Shown: one piece after another, positions 1 through 8,290 of the stretch
Layout: each line of letters begins with the position of its first letter
Numbering within the stretch: the stretch's first letter is position 1
NCBI GenBank assembly: GCA_036260395.1
Contig: DASZZY010000193.1
Location: forward strand, 1 to 17,517
From: DASZZY01 sp036260395
GTDB lineage: Bacteria > Actinomycetota > UBA4738 > CALAEC01
DNA: 17,517 bases
Direction: 5' to 3'
The notes under the pieces: model-generated
The model's input: the letters and a program-made list of their open reading frames with translations, nothing else
Told to the model about the DNA's origin: nothing
Databases searched by the model: none
Program-made: the position numbers and the translations under genes

Positions 1-26
1 CCCCCGCCCCTCGCTCTCCGCTCCTC

Positions 27-1868
27 CTACTCGGTGCCGCCGGCCAGGGCGATCTGGTCGAACGCCGGGCCCGTCGAGAAGTAGTCGCCCCTGAACCGGG
101 TGATCCGGTCGCTGTACACGAACACCTCCTGGATCGTGCTCAGCGACACGACCGGGACGACCTCCTCCGAGAGGTACCGGTCGAACTCCGCCCAGCACTG
201 GACCCGCTCGTCGCCGAGCGGCAGTGCGTCGCACTCCGCTGCTCGGTCGTCCACGTTCGGGACGTCGGTGACCTCATAGTCGGCTTCCCGAAGCAGATCC
301 GGCGAGGCCCCCACCAGGAAGTAGTTGCAGCAGGACGCCGGCCCGATGGCCGCGGACCCGAACATCGGCTCGCCGAACGTCGTCGCGTCCGGGTAGTCCG
401 ACAGCCACCCGGTGAACGTGCAGATCGCATAGTGCGACGCCGGGTCGCCGCACTTGTCGTAGGCGGGGGTCCGGCCCAGCACCTGCAGGTCGAGGGTGAT
501 CCCGATCTCCTCGAGGTTCTGCGCGATGAGGCGGGCCTGGTCGGGATACGGATCCGCGTCGTCGACGATCGTGACGACGTTCTGGCACTCCGGGGCGTCG
601 CACTGGCCGTCGCCGTCCTGGTCGTATTCGGACTGGGACATGGCCTCCGTGGCGGCGTCGACGTCCGGTCCGCCGTCCGGGGTCCCGAACGGCACGTAGT
701 CCGCCAGCAGGCCCTCCAGCAGTGGGTCGGGGATCACGTGGGACACCGGCTCGCCGAGGAGCGGCCCGCCCTCGATCTGCTGCAGCCCCGCCCGATCCAC
801 CGCGTGGCTGACCGCCCGCCGGACGTTCACATCGTCGAGCGGCGGCTCGGCGATGTTCAGGCTGAGGAAGTCGGTCCCGGTCGCCCCCACGACCACGACC
901 TGGTCCTCACGCTCCGGGTCGGTCTGGTATTCCTGGATCACCTGCGGGGGCGGGATGCCGTCGGCGTTCACGTCGAGCTCCCCGGCGGCGATCTTGTCCT
1001 GCATGTCCTCGGTGGTCAGTCCGATCTGGAACTCCATCCGGTCGAGGTATGCGGGGCGGATCTCGTCGGTGGCGGGATCCCACGACGGGTTACGGACCAG
1101 GACGATGGACCGGCCGGGCACGTACCCGGAGACGGGTTCTTGCTCCTCGGCGGGCACGTCGAAGTTGAGATCCTCGCTCCCCTCGAACATGTACGGTCCC
1201 GACGAGACCAGGAACCGGCCGTAGTCCTTCTCGTGTCCCTCCTCCGCTCCCCGGGGGATCGGCGCCGTGGCGTGCAGGGTCATCCTCCACACGAAGTCCG
1301 GCGTCGGTCGGGTCAGTGTGATCTCGAGCGTCTTGTCGTCGACGGCACGCAGGCCGGAGATCGAGTCGGCCTTCCCATCGGCGAAGTCGTCGAACCCCTC
1401 GATCACCGAGTAGTAGAACGCGTATCCCGCCTGCGCCTTCGGATCGGCCGTGCGCTCCAAGGCGTTGATGAAGTCGTCGGCCACGATCTCCCGGTCCTCC
1501 AACGGGGGGCCCCACCGCACGCCGTCCTTGATCGTGAACGTGTAGACCAGGCCGTCCTCGCTCGGCTCCGGGATCTCGGTGGCGAGGTCCGGCACCATCT
1601 CGTTCCCGCCCTCCTCGAGGGGGAGCGTGGGAGTGGTCAGGAGCGTCCGGGCCAGGCAGCAATGGAACAGGCCCCAGGTGACCGAGTAGTACTCCTTCTG
1701 GGGGTCGAAGGCCGCGTCGACGTCCTCTTCGAGGCCGACCAGCAGCGTGCCACCCCGCTGGACCTGGGCGCCGCCCTGCTGGCCGGGCTGGTCACCCCCC
1801 CGCCCGCAGGCCGCCGTCACCAGGACGAACACGGCCGAGAGCGCCAGAAGCTTGAGGGATCCCCTCAC
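27..1868 (-). CDS. ABC transporter substrate-binding lipoprotein, family 5 (oligopeptide/dipeptide/nickel type)
   Basis: This 613-residue protein should capture a solute outside the membrane and deliver it to an Opp/Dpp-type ABC importer. The start is the GTG at 1868. It has a good Shine-Dalgarno (AGGGAG, 6 nt upstream) and gives a lipoprotein signal: basic start, hydrophobic stretch LLALSAVFVLV, then lipobox TAAC with Cys21 as the lipid-anchored residue. A family-5 body follows: GGTLLVGLEED near residue 39, YTFTIKDGVRW, and the segment around DDVNVRRAVSHAVDR. Two oddities stand out. D416-D424 reads DQDGDGQCD, a DxDxDGxxD calcium-type loop. Ten further cysteines (such as C70-C71 and the SCC pair) suggest several disulfides. 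The gene follows the permease gene by 47 bp, so the two are probably cotranscribed. The substrate cannot be told from sequence. An in-frame extension upstream to 2366 is antisense-like shadow inside the permease gene and is rejected. Confidence 0.9.
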   Translation of the reverse strand: MRGSLKLLALSAVFVLVTAACGRGGDQPGQQGGAQVQRGGTLLVGLEEDVDAAFDPQKEYYSVTWGLFHCCLARTLLTTPTLPLEEGGNEMVPDLATEIPEPSEDGLVYTFTIKDGVRWGPPLEDREIVADDFINALERTADPKAQAGYAFYYSVIEGFDDFADGKADSISGLRAVDDKTLEITLTRPTPDFVWRMTLHATAPIPRGAEEGHEKDYGRFLVSSGPYMFEGSEDLNFDVPAEEQEPVSGYVPGRSIVLVRNPSWDPATDEIRPAYLDRMEFQIGLTTEDMQDKIAAGELDVNADGIPPPQVIQEYQTDPEREDQVVVVGATGTDFLSLNIAEPPLDDVNVRRAVSHAVDRAGLQQIEGGPLLGEPVSHVIPDPLLEGLLADYVPFGTPDGGPDVDAATEAMSQSEYDQDGDGQCDAPECQNVVTIVDDADPYPDQARLIAQNLEEIGITLDLQVLGRTPAYDKCGDPASHYAICTFTGWLSDYPDATTFGEPMFGSAAIGPASCCNYFLVGASPDLLREADYEVTDVPNVDDRAAECDALPLGDERVQCWAEFDRYLSEEVVPVVSLSTIQEVFVYSDRITRFRGDYFSTGPAFDQIALAGGTE

Positions 1869-1874
1869 GTTCGT

Positions 1875-1880
1875 CTCCCT
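1875..1880 (-). promoter_or_regulatory. Shine-Dalgarno site that fixes the start of the substrate-binding protein gene
   Basis: On the minus strand AGGGAG lies 6 nt before the GTG at 1868. It selects this start over the much longer in-frame extension, and the resulting N-terminus is a proper lipoprotein signal. Confidence 0.7.
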
Positions 1881-1915
1881 TCTCTCATGCGGTCCCGGTA
1901 CCCGTCCCGGGGCCG

Positions 1916-2902
1916 CTATCTCCCCGTCCTGGGGTCGAGGGCATCCCGCAGGCCGTCCCCGACCAGGTTGAAGGCCAGCGTCGTGATGAACAGGAACAAT
2001 CCCGGGAACAGCATCGTCCACCACGCGACCCGGTACAGCGTCGCCGCATCCGACAGCATCTTCCCCCACGAGGGCACGTCCGGCGGCACGCCGATTCCCA
2101 GGAAGGAGAGGGCCGCCTCGAACAGGATGTTGTTCGGGATGATCAGCGTCGTGTACACGATGATCGGCGCCACGACGTTCGGGAGGATGTCCCGGAACAT
2201 GATCCGGAGGTCCCCGGATCCCTGCGCCCGCGCCGCCTCGACGAACTCCTTCTCCCGCAGCGACAGCACCTGGCCCCGGACGATGCGGGCGATGTAGGGC
2301 CAGCTGAACAGCCCGATGACGTAGCTGACGAGGAGGAGCCCGGGCCGGATGGCGCCGTTCAGGCATCCCTGCCGCGTCCCCCCGCAGGCCGCCACCAGGC
2401 CGAGGGCCAGGAAGAACACCGGGAGCGCGAGGACGACGTCGATGAATCGGGAGATGACGGTGTCGACCTTGCGCCGGTAGTACCCGCCGACGAGGCCCAG
2501 GACCACGCCGATCACGAGCGAGATCCCCGTGGCCAGGAACGCCACCGTCAGGGACGTCCGAGCCCCGTACAGGACGCGGACGAACAGGTCGCCGCCCGCG
2601 GTATCGGCGCCGAACCAGAACTCACCGCTGGGGCCAACCGGCAGCCCCACCTCGTTGAGCGCCGTGTCGGGGAAGACCTCGTTGGGGCCGTGACCGGTGA
2701 GCCGGGCGACCAGGGGCGCGGCGAGGGCCACCGCGGCCATCAGCCCGATGATGACCAGCCCCACCACCGCGAACCGGTCGCGCCGGAACCGTCGCCAGAA
2801 CAGCTGCCACGGGCTCCGCCCGACGACCTGTCGGCTCGGTTGGCCACCGAGCTCGCCCCCCGCCTCGGGGGCGAGGACCGGCTCGCCGACGACCTGGGCC
2901 AC
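1916..2902 (-). CDS. ABC transporter permease, OppC/DppC family
   Basis: This is an integral membrane permease of 328 residues, one half of the transmembrane channel of a peptide/nickel-type ABC importer. After a 35-residue cytoplasmic tail the OppC N-terminal region begins (RFRRDRFAVVGLVIIGLM, first membrane helix). Then comes the family motif GADTAGGDLFVRVLYGARTS near residues 98-117, and several more hydrophobic helices. The EAA loop that docks on the ATPase is visible as EFVEAARAQGSGDLRIMFRD. The length is normal for the family. The GTG start at 2902 has GAGGGGG 5 nt upstream. It is followed after 47 bp by the substrate-binding lipoprotein gene. The partner permease (OppB type) and the ATPases are not in the window; upstream lies apgM, so the importer may be completed beyond position 1. 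The substrate is unknown. Confidence 0.93.
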   Translation of the reverse strand: MAQVVGEPVLAPEAGGELGGQPSRQVVGRSPWQLFWRRFRRDRFAVVGLVIIGLMAAVALAAPLVARLTGHGPNEVFPDTALNEVGLPVGPSGEFWFGADTAGGDLFVRVLYGARTSLTVAFLATGISLVIGVVLGLVGGYYRRKVDTVISRFIDVVLALPVFFLALGLVAACGGTRQGCLNGAIRPGLLLVSYVIGLFSWPYIARIVRGQVLSLREKEFVEAARAQGSGDLRIMFRDILPNVVAPIIVYTTLIIPNNILFEAALSFLGIGVPPDVPSWGKMLSDAATLYRVAWWTMLFPGLFLFITTLAFNLVGDGLRDALDPRTGR

Positions 2903-2907
2903 TCACA

Positions 2908-2914
2908 CCCCCTC
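2908..2914 (-). promoter_or_regulatory. Shine-Dalgarno site for the OppC-type permease
   Basis: GAGGGGG on the minus strand, 5 nt before the GTG at 2902. It supports that start and independent translation of the permease after the 98-bp gap from apgM. Confidence 0.6.
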
Positions 2915-2944
2915 GAGCGCCCCCCACCCGCCGTCCCCGTGAGC

Positions 2945-2972
2945 GGCGGCATTGTCTCACCAACGCCCCGCC
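2945..2972 (-). terminator. Possible hairpin between apgM and the permease gene
   Basis: On the minus strand GGCGG-(GG bulge)-CGTT pairs with AATG-CCGCC around an 8-nt loop. It lies in the 98-bp space between the apgM stop and the permease start. There is no U-tract after it, so this could be a weak terminator or a processing hairpin separating the glycolytic operon from the transporter genes, or it could be chance in GC-rich DNA. Confidence 0.25.
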
Positions 2973-3000
2973 GATGTCGCGGGAACGTCCTCCGCCGGGA

Positions 3001-4266
3001 TCAGTCCCGGAGGAGCCCCACCAGGCGCGGGAGGATCTCGACGCCGCGCACCGTGCCGAGCGACCCGTCCCTCGCGGCTCGCTCCCCGAACGACTCGGTG
3101 CCGTCCGCGGTGACCGACCCTCCGGCCACCAGCAGGGGAACGGCGTCCGAGGTGTGCGCCTTGCGGATGCACGACGTCGCGTGGTCGGCGGTGACGGCGA
3201 CGACCGTGCCCGCCGCGTCGATCGCCGGCAGCAGCTCGCCGAAGAACGAGGCGTCGATGACCTCGATCACGTCCCGCTTGTCCTCCGCGCGCCCGTCGTG
3301 GGCCGGCACGTCCGGGCCCTTGATGTGGACGTACAGCGCGTCGAACCCGTCCAGCGCCTCGGCGGCCAGCCCGGCCCACGCGGCGTACCGCCGGGCCGGG
3401 TCGGGCGTCGAGGGCGCGGGCACCTCGCCCATCCCCAGCAGCAGCGCGATCCCCCGCTCGACCGGCATCTCGACGAAGCACCCCCACGAGGGCCCGAACC
3501 GGTCCCGGATCGGCTGCAGGTCGGGGACGTGGTCGCCGGCGTCGCGGGTCAGGATCAGGTTCGCCGGGAGGCGTCCCTCGTGGCTCCGGCGGCCGTTCAC
3601 CGGCGCGGCGGCCAGCACCTTGGCCGACTCTCGGACGAACGCGTTCGTGAGGTCCGCGGCCCGGCGGGCGGCGTCGGTCTCCTCGAGCGGCTCGCTCCAC
3701 GCCACCCGGTCCTCGAAGGTCTCCAGCGCCACCCCCAGGCTCCCCTGCTTGGCGTAGGCGGGATCCGTGTTGGAGATCGCCGCGGACAGCCGCCCCTCGT
3801 CGGGGCGGATCACCAGCGCCCCCCGATGCTCGACGGTCGCCCGAAGCTCGAAGGTGGCGCCCGGCAGCGAGACGCGGTCGTTCACCTCGTCGGCCAGGGC
3901 CCGGGCGTCGTCCGAGGGCAGGTCGCGGCCCACCCGCCGGTCCACGATCCGCGCCCCCTCCACCGTGGCGAAGTTCACCCGGTGCGCCAGGTCGCCGTCG
4001 CGAAACTCCATGCCAGAGCCGATCGCCTCCAGGACGCCCCGGCCGGGGTGCTCCTCGCGGGGGTCGTAGCCCAGGATCGCGAACACCGCGATGTCGGACT
4101 CCGGGGCGATGTCGCGGCCGACGGTGTGGACCAGGCCCTGACGACCGCGCCGGGCCAGGGCGTCGAGGAACGGCGTGCGGGCCGCCTCGAGCGGCGTGCG
4201 CCCGTCGAGGTTCGGGTGCGGTTCGTCCCCCAGGCCGTCCAGGCAGACGTACAGCAGCCGCCGCAT
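3001..4266 (-). CDS. apgM: 2,3-bisphosphoglycerate-independent phosphoglycerate mutase, archaeal type (ApgM)
   Basis: This cytosolic enzyme of 421 residues interconverts 3-phosphoglycerate and 2-phosphoglycerate without a bisphosphoglycerate cofactor. It belongs to the alkaline-phosphatase superfamily and resembles the ApgM branch (COG3635-like, about 400 residues), not the 510-residue GpmI. Visible residues are the metal-binding Asp10 in CLDGLGD, the presumed phosphoryl-accepting Ser57 in PESDIAVF followed by ILGYDP, the motif KGPDVPAHDGRAEDK, and the metal site TADHATSC with the nearby HTSDAVP. The ATG at 4266 lies 2 bp after the tpiA stop with no strong Shine-Dalgarno site, so translation is probably coupled to tpiA. 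It is the last gene of a gap-pgk-tpiA-apgM operon and supplies the step after Pgk. A phosphonopyruvate decarboxylase relative is possible in this family but unlikely given the context. Confidence 0.92.
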   Translation of the reverse strand: MRRLLYVCLDGLGDEPHPNLDGRTPLEAARTPFLDALARRGRQGLVHTVGRDIAPESDIAVFAILGYDPREEHPGRGVLEAIGSGMEFRDGDLAHRVNFATVEGARIVDRRVGRDLPSDDARALADEVNDRVSLPGATFELRATVEHRGALVIRPDEGRLSAAISNTDPAYAKQGSLGVALETFEDRVAWSEPLEETDAARRAADLTNAFVRESAKVLAAAPVNGRRSHEGRLPANLILTRDAGDHVPDLQPIRDRFGPSWGCFVEMPVERGIALLLGMGEVPAPSTPDPARRYAAWAGLAAEALDGFDALYVHIKGPDVPAHDGRAEDKRDVIEVIDASFFGELLPAIDAAGTVVAVTADHATSCIRKAHTSDAVPLLVAGGSVTADGTESFGERAARDGSLGTVRGVEILPRLVGLLRD

Positions 4267-4268
4267 GG

Positions 4269-5030
4269 CTAATGCTTGACGATCAGCGCCATCTCCTCAG
4301 GATCGAGGCTGGCGCCACCGACCAGCGCCCCGTCGATCTCGGGATGGGCCATGAACTCCCGGATGTTCCCGGCCTTCACGCTCCCGCCGTACTGGACGCG
4401 CACGCTCTCGCCGACGTCGGTGGAGAACATCGTCTCGAGCGTGTCACGGACCGTGCGGATCACCTCCCCGGCGTCGGACGGGGCACACGGCCTGCCGGTC
4501 CCGATGGCCCACACCGGCTCGTAGGCGATCACGAGCCGCGACGCCTCCTCCGGGCCGAGCCGCGACACCCCCTCGCGCACCTGGGACACGACGCGGTCCT
4601 CGGTCCGGCCGGCATCGCGCTCTTCGGCGGTCTCGCCGACGCACAGGACCGGCGTCATCTCGTGGTCGAACGTCGCCCGCACCTTCCGGCTCACCTGGGC
4701 GTCGGTCTCGCCGAAGTGCTGGCGGCGCTCGGAATGGCCGACGATGACGTACGCGACCTTGAGCGCTTGGAGCATCGGCGGCGAGATCTCGCCGGTCAGC
4801 GCGCCCTGGGGCTCCCAGCGGACGTCCTGCGCGCCGAGGCGGAACGGCAGGCGGTCGCTCTCGATCAGCGTCTGGACGCTGCGGAGGGAGGTGAACGGCG
4901 GGCAGATGACCACCTCGGTTCGCTCGGTGTCGTCGCGGTCGACGAGGTAGGAGAGCTTCTGGACGGCCTGGATGGCCTCCAGGTGCGTCTTGTGCATCTT
5001 CCAGTTCGCCGCGATGATCGGCCGCCGCAC
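4269..5030 (-). CDS. tpiA: Triose-phosphate isomerase
   Basis: This 253-residue cytosolic TIM-barrel enzyme interconverts dihydroxyacetone phosphate and glyceraldehyde 3-phosphate. The catalytic set is complete: Asn9 and Lys11 in NWKMHKT, the electrophile His99 in VGHSERR, and the base Glu171 in YEPVWAIGTG. The phosphate-binding YGGSVKAGN and GALVGGASL motifs are near the C-terminus. Length is normal. The start is a GTG at 5030, 3 bp after the pgk stop, with GGAG 9 nt upstream inside the end of pgk. Pgk precedes it and apgM follows 2 bp later, so all are on one message. Many Actinomycetota have secG after tpiA; here apgM occupies that place. Confidence 0.97.
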   Translation of the reverse strand: MRRPIIAANWKMHKTHLEAIQAVQKLSYLVDRDDTERTEVVICPPFTSLRSVQTLIESDRLPFRLGAQDVRWEPQGALTGEISPPMLQALKVAYVIVGHSERRQHFGETDAQVSRKVRATFDHEMTPVLCVGETAEERDAGRTEDRVVSQVREGVSRLGPEEASRLVIAYEPVWAIGTGRPCAPSDAGEVIRTVRDTLETMFSTDVGESVRVQYGGSVKAGNIREFMAHPEIDGALVGGASLDPEEMALIVKH

Positions 5031-5033
5031 CGG

Positions 5034-6220
<1,187 letters not shown>

Positions 6221-6221
<1 letters not shown>

Positions 6222-7225
6222 TACAGGGACCGGGCGACCAGCTCCACGAGATCGACCAGGCGGTTCGAGTAGCCCCACTCGTTGTCGTACCAACCGAGCA
6301 CCTTGACCAGGCTGCCGATCGCCATGGTCGAGGGCGCGTCGAAGATGCAGGAGTGCGGGTCACCCACGATGTCCGAGGACACCAGCGGCTCCTCGGAGTA
6401 CCGCAACAGGCCCTTGAGGCCGCCCTCGGCCGCGACCCGGAAGGCCTCGTTGACCTCGTCCTTCGTGACCTCGCGCTTCAGCACGCACACGAGGTCGGTG
6501 ACGGAGCCATCCGGCACCGGGACCCGGAGGGCCAGGCCGTCCATCTTCCCCTTCAGCTCCGGGACGGCCAGTGAGGTGGCCTTGGCCGCTCCGGTCGACG
6601 TGGGGACGATGTTGATGGCGGCCCCGCGTGCCCGGCGGAGGTCCTTGTGGGGCCCGTCCTGGAGGTTCTGGTCGGCGGTGTACGCGTGGACCGTGGACAT
6701 CAGGCCCCGCTCGATCCCGAACGCGTCGCCGAGGACCTTGGCCATCGGCACCACGCTGTTCGTGGTGCACGACGCGTTCGAGATGATGTGGTGGCTCGCC
6801 GGGTCGTACTCCTCGTCGTTGACGCCGAGGACGATCGTGATGTCCTCGCCCTTGGCCGGGGCGCTGATGATGACCTTCTGGGCGCCGGCCTCGACGTGCT
6901 GGGCGGCGCTGTCCCGGTCGGTGAACAGCCCGGTCGACTCCACGACGATCTCGGCGCCGAACTCCTTCCAGGGCAGATTCGCCGGATCCCGCTCGGCCAG
7001 GACCTTGATCTCGTCGCCGTCGACCGCGATCCTCCCCTCTCCAGCGGTGATCTCGGCGTCGAGCACGCCGAGCACCGAGTCGTACTTCAGGAGATGCGCC
7101 AGCGTCGGGGCGTCGGTGATGTCGTTGACCGCGACGAAGTCGAGGTCGGCGCCCTTGGCCTTCGCGGCCCGGAAGAAGTTCCGGCCGATCCGGCCGAACC
7201 CGTTGATCCCAACCTTCACGGTCAT
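6221..7225 (-). CDS. gap: Glyceraldehyde-3-phosphate dehydrogenase (type I, phosphorylating)
   Basis: This 334-residue cytosolic enzyme oxidises glyceraldehyde 3-phosphate to 1,3-bisphosphoglycerate. The NAD-binding start is KVGINGFGRIGRN, with Asn34-Asp35 at the end of the second strand, as expected for NAD preference. The catalytic Cys153 is in SNASCTTNS, the activating His180 in STVHAYTADQ, and the phosphate-site segment INIVPTSTGAAKA follows. The C-terminal WYDNEWGYSNR is intact. The ATG at 7225 has a strong GAGGAGG site 8 nt upstream. It is the first gene of the gap-pgk-tpiA-apgM run and its stop codon overlaps the pgk start. A candidate promoter lies in the 153-bp gap upstream, so this may be the head of the glycolytic operon, although readthrough from rapZ is possible. 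Confidence 0.97.
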
Positions 7226-7233
7226 GTCGTGAG

Positions 7234-7240
7234 CCTCCTC
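7234..7240 (-). promoter_or_regulatory. Strong Shine-Dalgarno site for gap
   Basis: GAGGAGG on the minus strand, 8 nt before the gap ATG. It is the most consensus-like ribosome site in the window, fitting high expression of the glycolytic operon. Confidence 0.75.
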
Positions 7241-7261
7241 TGCGTGGTTGGCCTGCGTCCC

Positions 7262-7291
7262 ATCCTACTTATCCGGCGACCGGCGGCCGAA
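7262..7291 (-). promoter_or_regulatory. Candidate sigma-70 promoter for gap
   Basis: The -10 candidate TAGGAT (7262-7267) fits the TAnnnT pattern. A poor -35 candidate, TTCGGC (7286-7291), sits 18 bp upstream. The expected mRNA leader of about 30 nt would carry the GAGGAGG site. The rest of the 153-bp rapZ-gap interval shows no recognisable gene or RNA. Confidence 0.35.
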
Positions 7292-7378
7292 TCGCGAGCG
7301 CGTACGGATCCACAGCGGGCGGATGGGTCGGTGCTGGAGGAGCGGGCCCCGCCGTGGGCGTCGTAGCGTGAGGCCCTC

Positions 7379-8290
7379 TCAGTCGCGGCCGAGGTCGCGG
7401 TGGTCGGCGGTGACCGACATCCCCTTCTCGCGGAAGTAAGCCACGAGCTCGTCGGCCACAACGACCGAGCGGTGGCGGCCGCCGGTGCAGCCGACGGCGA
7501 CCGTGAGGTAGGACTTCCCCTCGCCGAGGTAGCCGGGCAGCAGGAAGTCGAGCAGGGCGACCAGCCGGGACAGGAACTCCGCGTACTCCGGCTGGCCGGT
7601 GACGTACCGGCGCACGGGAGCCTCGTCGCCCCCCAGGGGCCGGAGCCAGTCGACCCAGTACGGGTTCGGCAGGAACCGGACGTCGAGGACCAGGTCGGCG
7701 TCCCGGGGCACGCCGTACTTGTAGCCGAACGAGACCACCGCCACCTGGAGCGCGGACTCGGGGGGCGCCTTCGAGAACAGGTCCCGGATGCGATCCCGGA
7801 GGTCGTGCGGCGACATGTCCGAGGTGTCGATGATCAGGTCGGCGTCGCCGCGCAGCTCCTGCAGGATCTCGCGCTCCCGCTGGATCCCCTCGGCTCGCGT
7901 CTCGGCGCTGGCGAGCGGGTGACGCCGCCGGGTCTCGCCGAAGCGTTGCACCAGGGCCTCGTCGGAGGCTTCGAGGAACACGATCCGGTACGGGATCCGC
8001 CGGCGGCGGAGCGCGTCCAGACCGCCCATGAGGTCCTTGAAGAACACGCCCCCCCGGACATCGGCCACGATGGCCACCCGCTGGGGGCCGCCCGGAGCGC
8101 AGACCAGCTCGGCCATCTTCTCGATCAGCGCGGGCGGCAGGTTGTCGACGACGAAGTACCCGAGGTCCTCGAAGCACTTGGCGGCCTCGGAGCGGCCGGC
8201 GCCCGACAGGCCGGTGATGATCGTGAACGCCGGCGGCGTCGGTAGCTGCCGGGCCACCGGCTGGGGTCTCGGGGCCGACTCCGCGGTCAT
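7379..8290 (-). CDS. rapZ: RapZ/YvcJ-family P-loop nucleotide-binding protein
   Basis: This 303-residue protein belongs to the RapZ (YvcJ) family. In E. coli RapZ is an RNA-binding adaptor for glmS regulation; in Gram-positive bacteria its role is less clear. The P-loop is GLSGAGRSE (residues 27-35), with Arg33 where the classical Walker A has Lys; from memory this Arg is usual in actinobacterial members. EDLGYFVVDNLPP follows. The C-terminal domain carries the family block VSFGYKYGVPRDADLVLDVR and GCTGGRHRSVV. The ATG at 8290 overlaps the uvrC stop (ATGA), so it is translated with uvrC. Normally yvcK and whiA follow rapZ in Actinomycetota; here the next gene is gap. Confidence 0.95.
   Translation of the reverse strand: MTAESAPRPQPVARQLPTPPAFTIITGLSGAGRSEAAKCFEDLGYFVVDNLPPALIEKMAELVCAPGGPQRVAIVADVRGGVFFKDLMGGLDALRRRRIPYRIVFLEASDEALVQRFGETRRRHPLASAETRAEGIQREREILQELRGDADLIIDTSDMSPHDLRDRIRDLFSKAPPESALQVAVVSFGYKYGVPRDADLVLDVRFLPNPYWVDWLRPLGGDEAPVRRYVTGQPEYAEFLSRLVALLDFLLPGYLGEGKSYLTVAVGCTGGRHRSVVVADELVAYFREKGMSVTADHRDLGRD

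Noticed and set aside
1..26. Ribosome site for a gene left of the window
   Set aside because: The minus strand is purine-rich here (GAGGAGCGGAGAG), but no start codon follows within the window, so it cannot be supported.
432..2297. Open frame of 621 codons on the plus strand
   Set aside because: It is antisense to two well-supported transporter genes, has no recognisable domain, and crosses their intergenic region.
1869..2366. In-frame N-terminal extension of the substrate-binding protein
   Set aside because: It overlaps the permease gene in another frame, is Pro/Arg/Gly-rich, and a lipoprotein signal with a good Shine-Dalgarno site begins at 1868.
7226..7378. Remnant of whiA or yvcK
   Set aside because: No frame in this interval resembles either protein, so absence is reported rather than a pseudogene.
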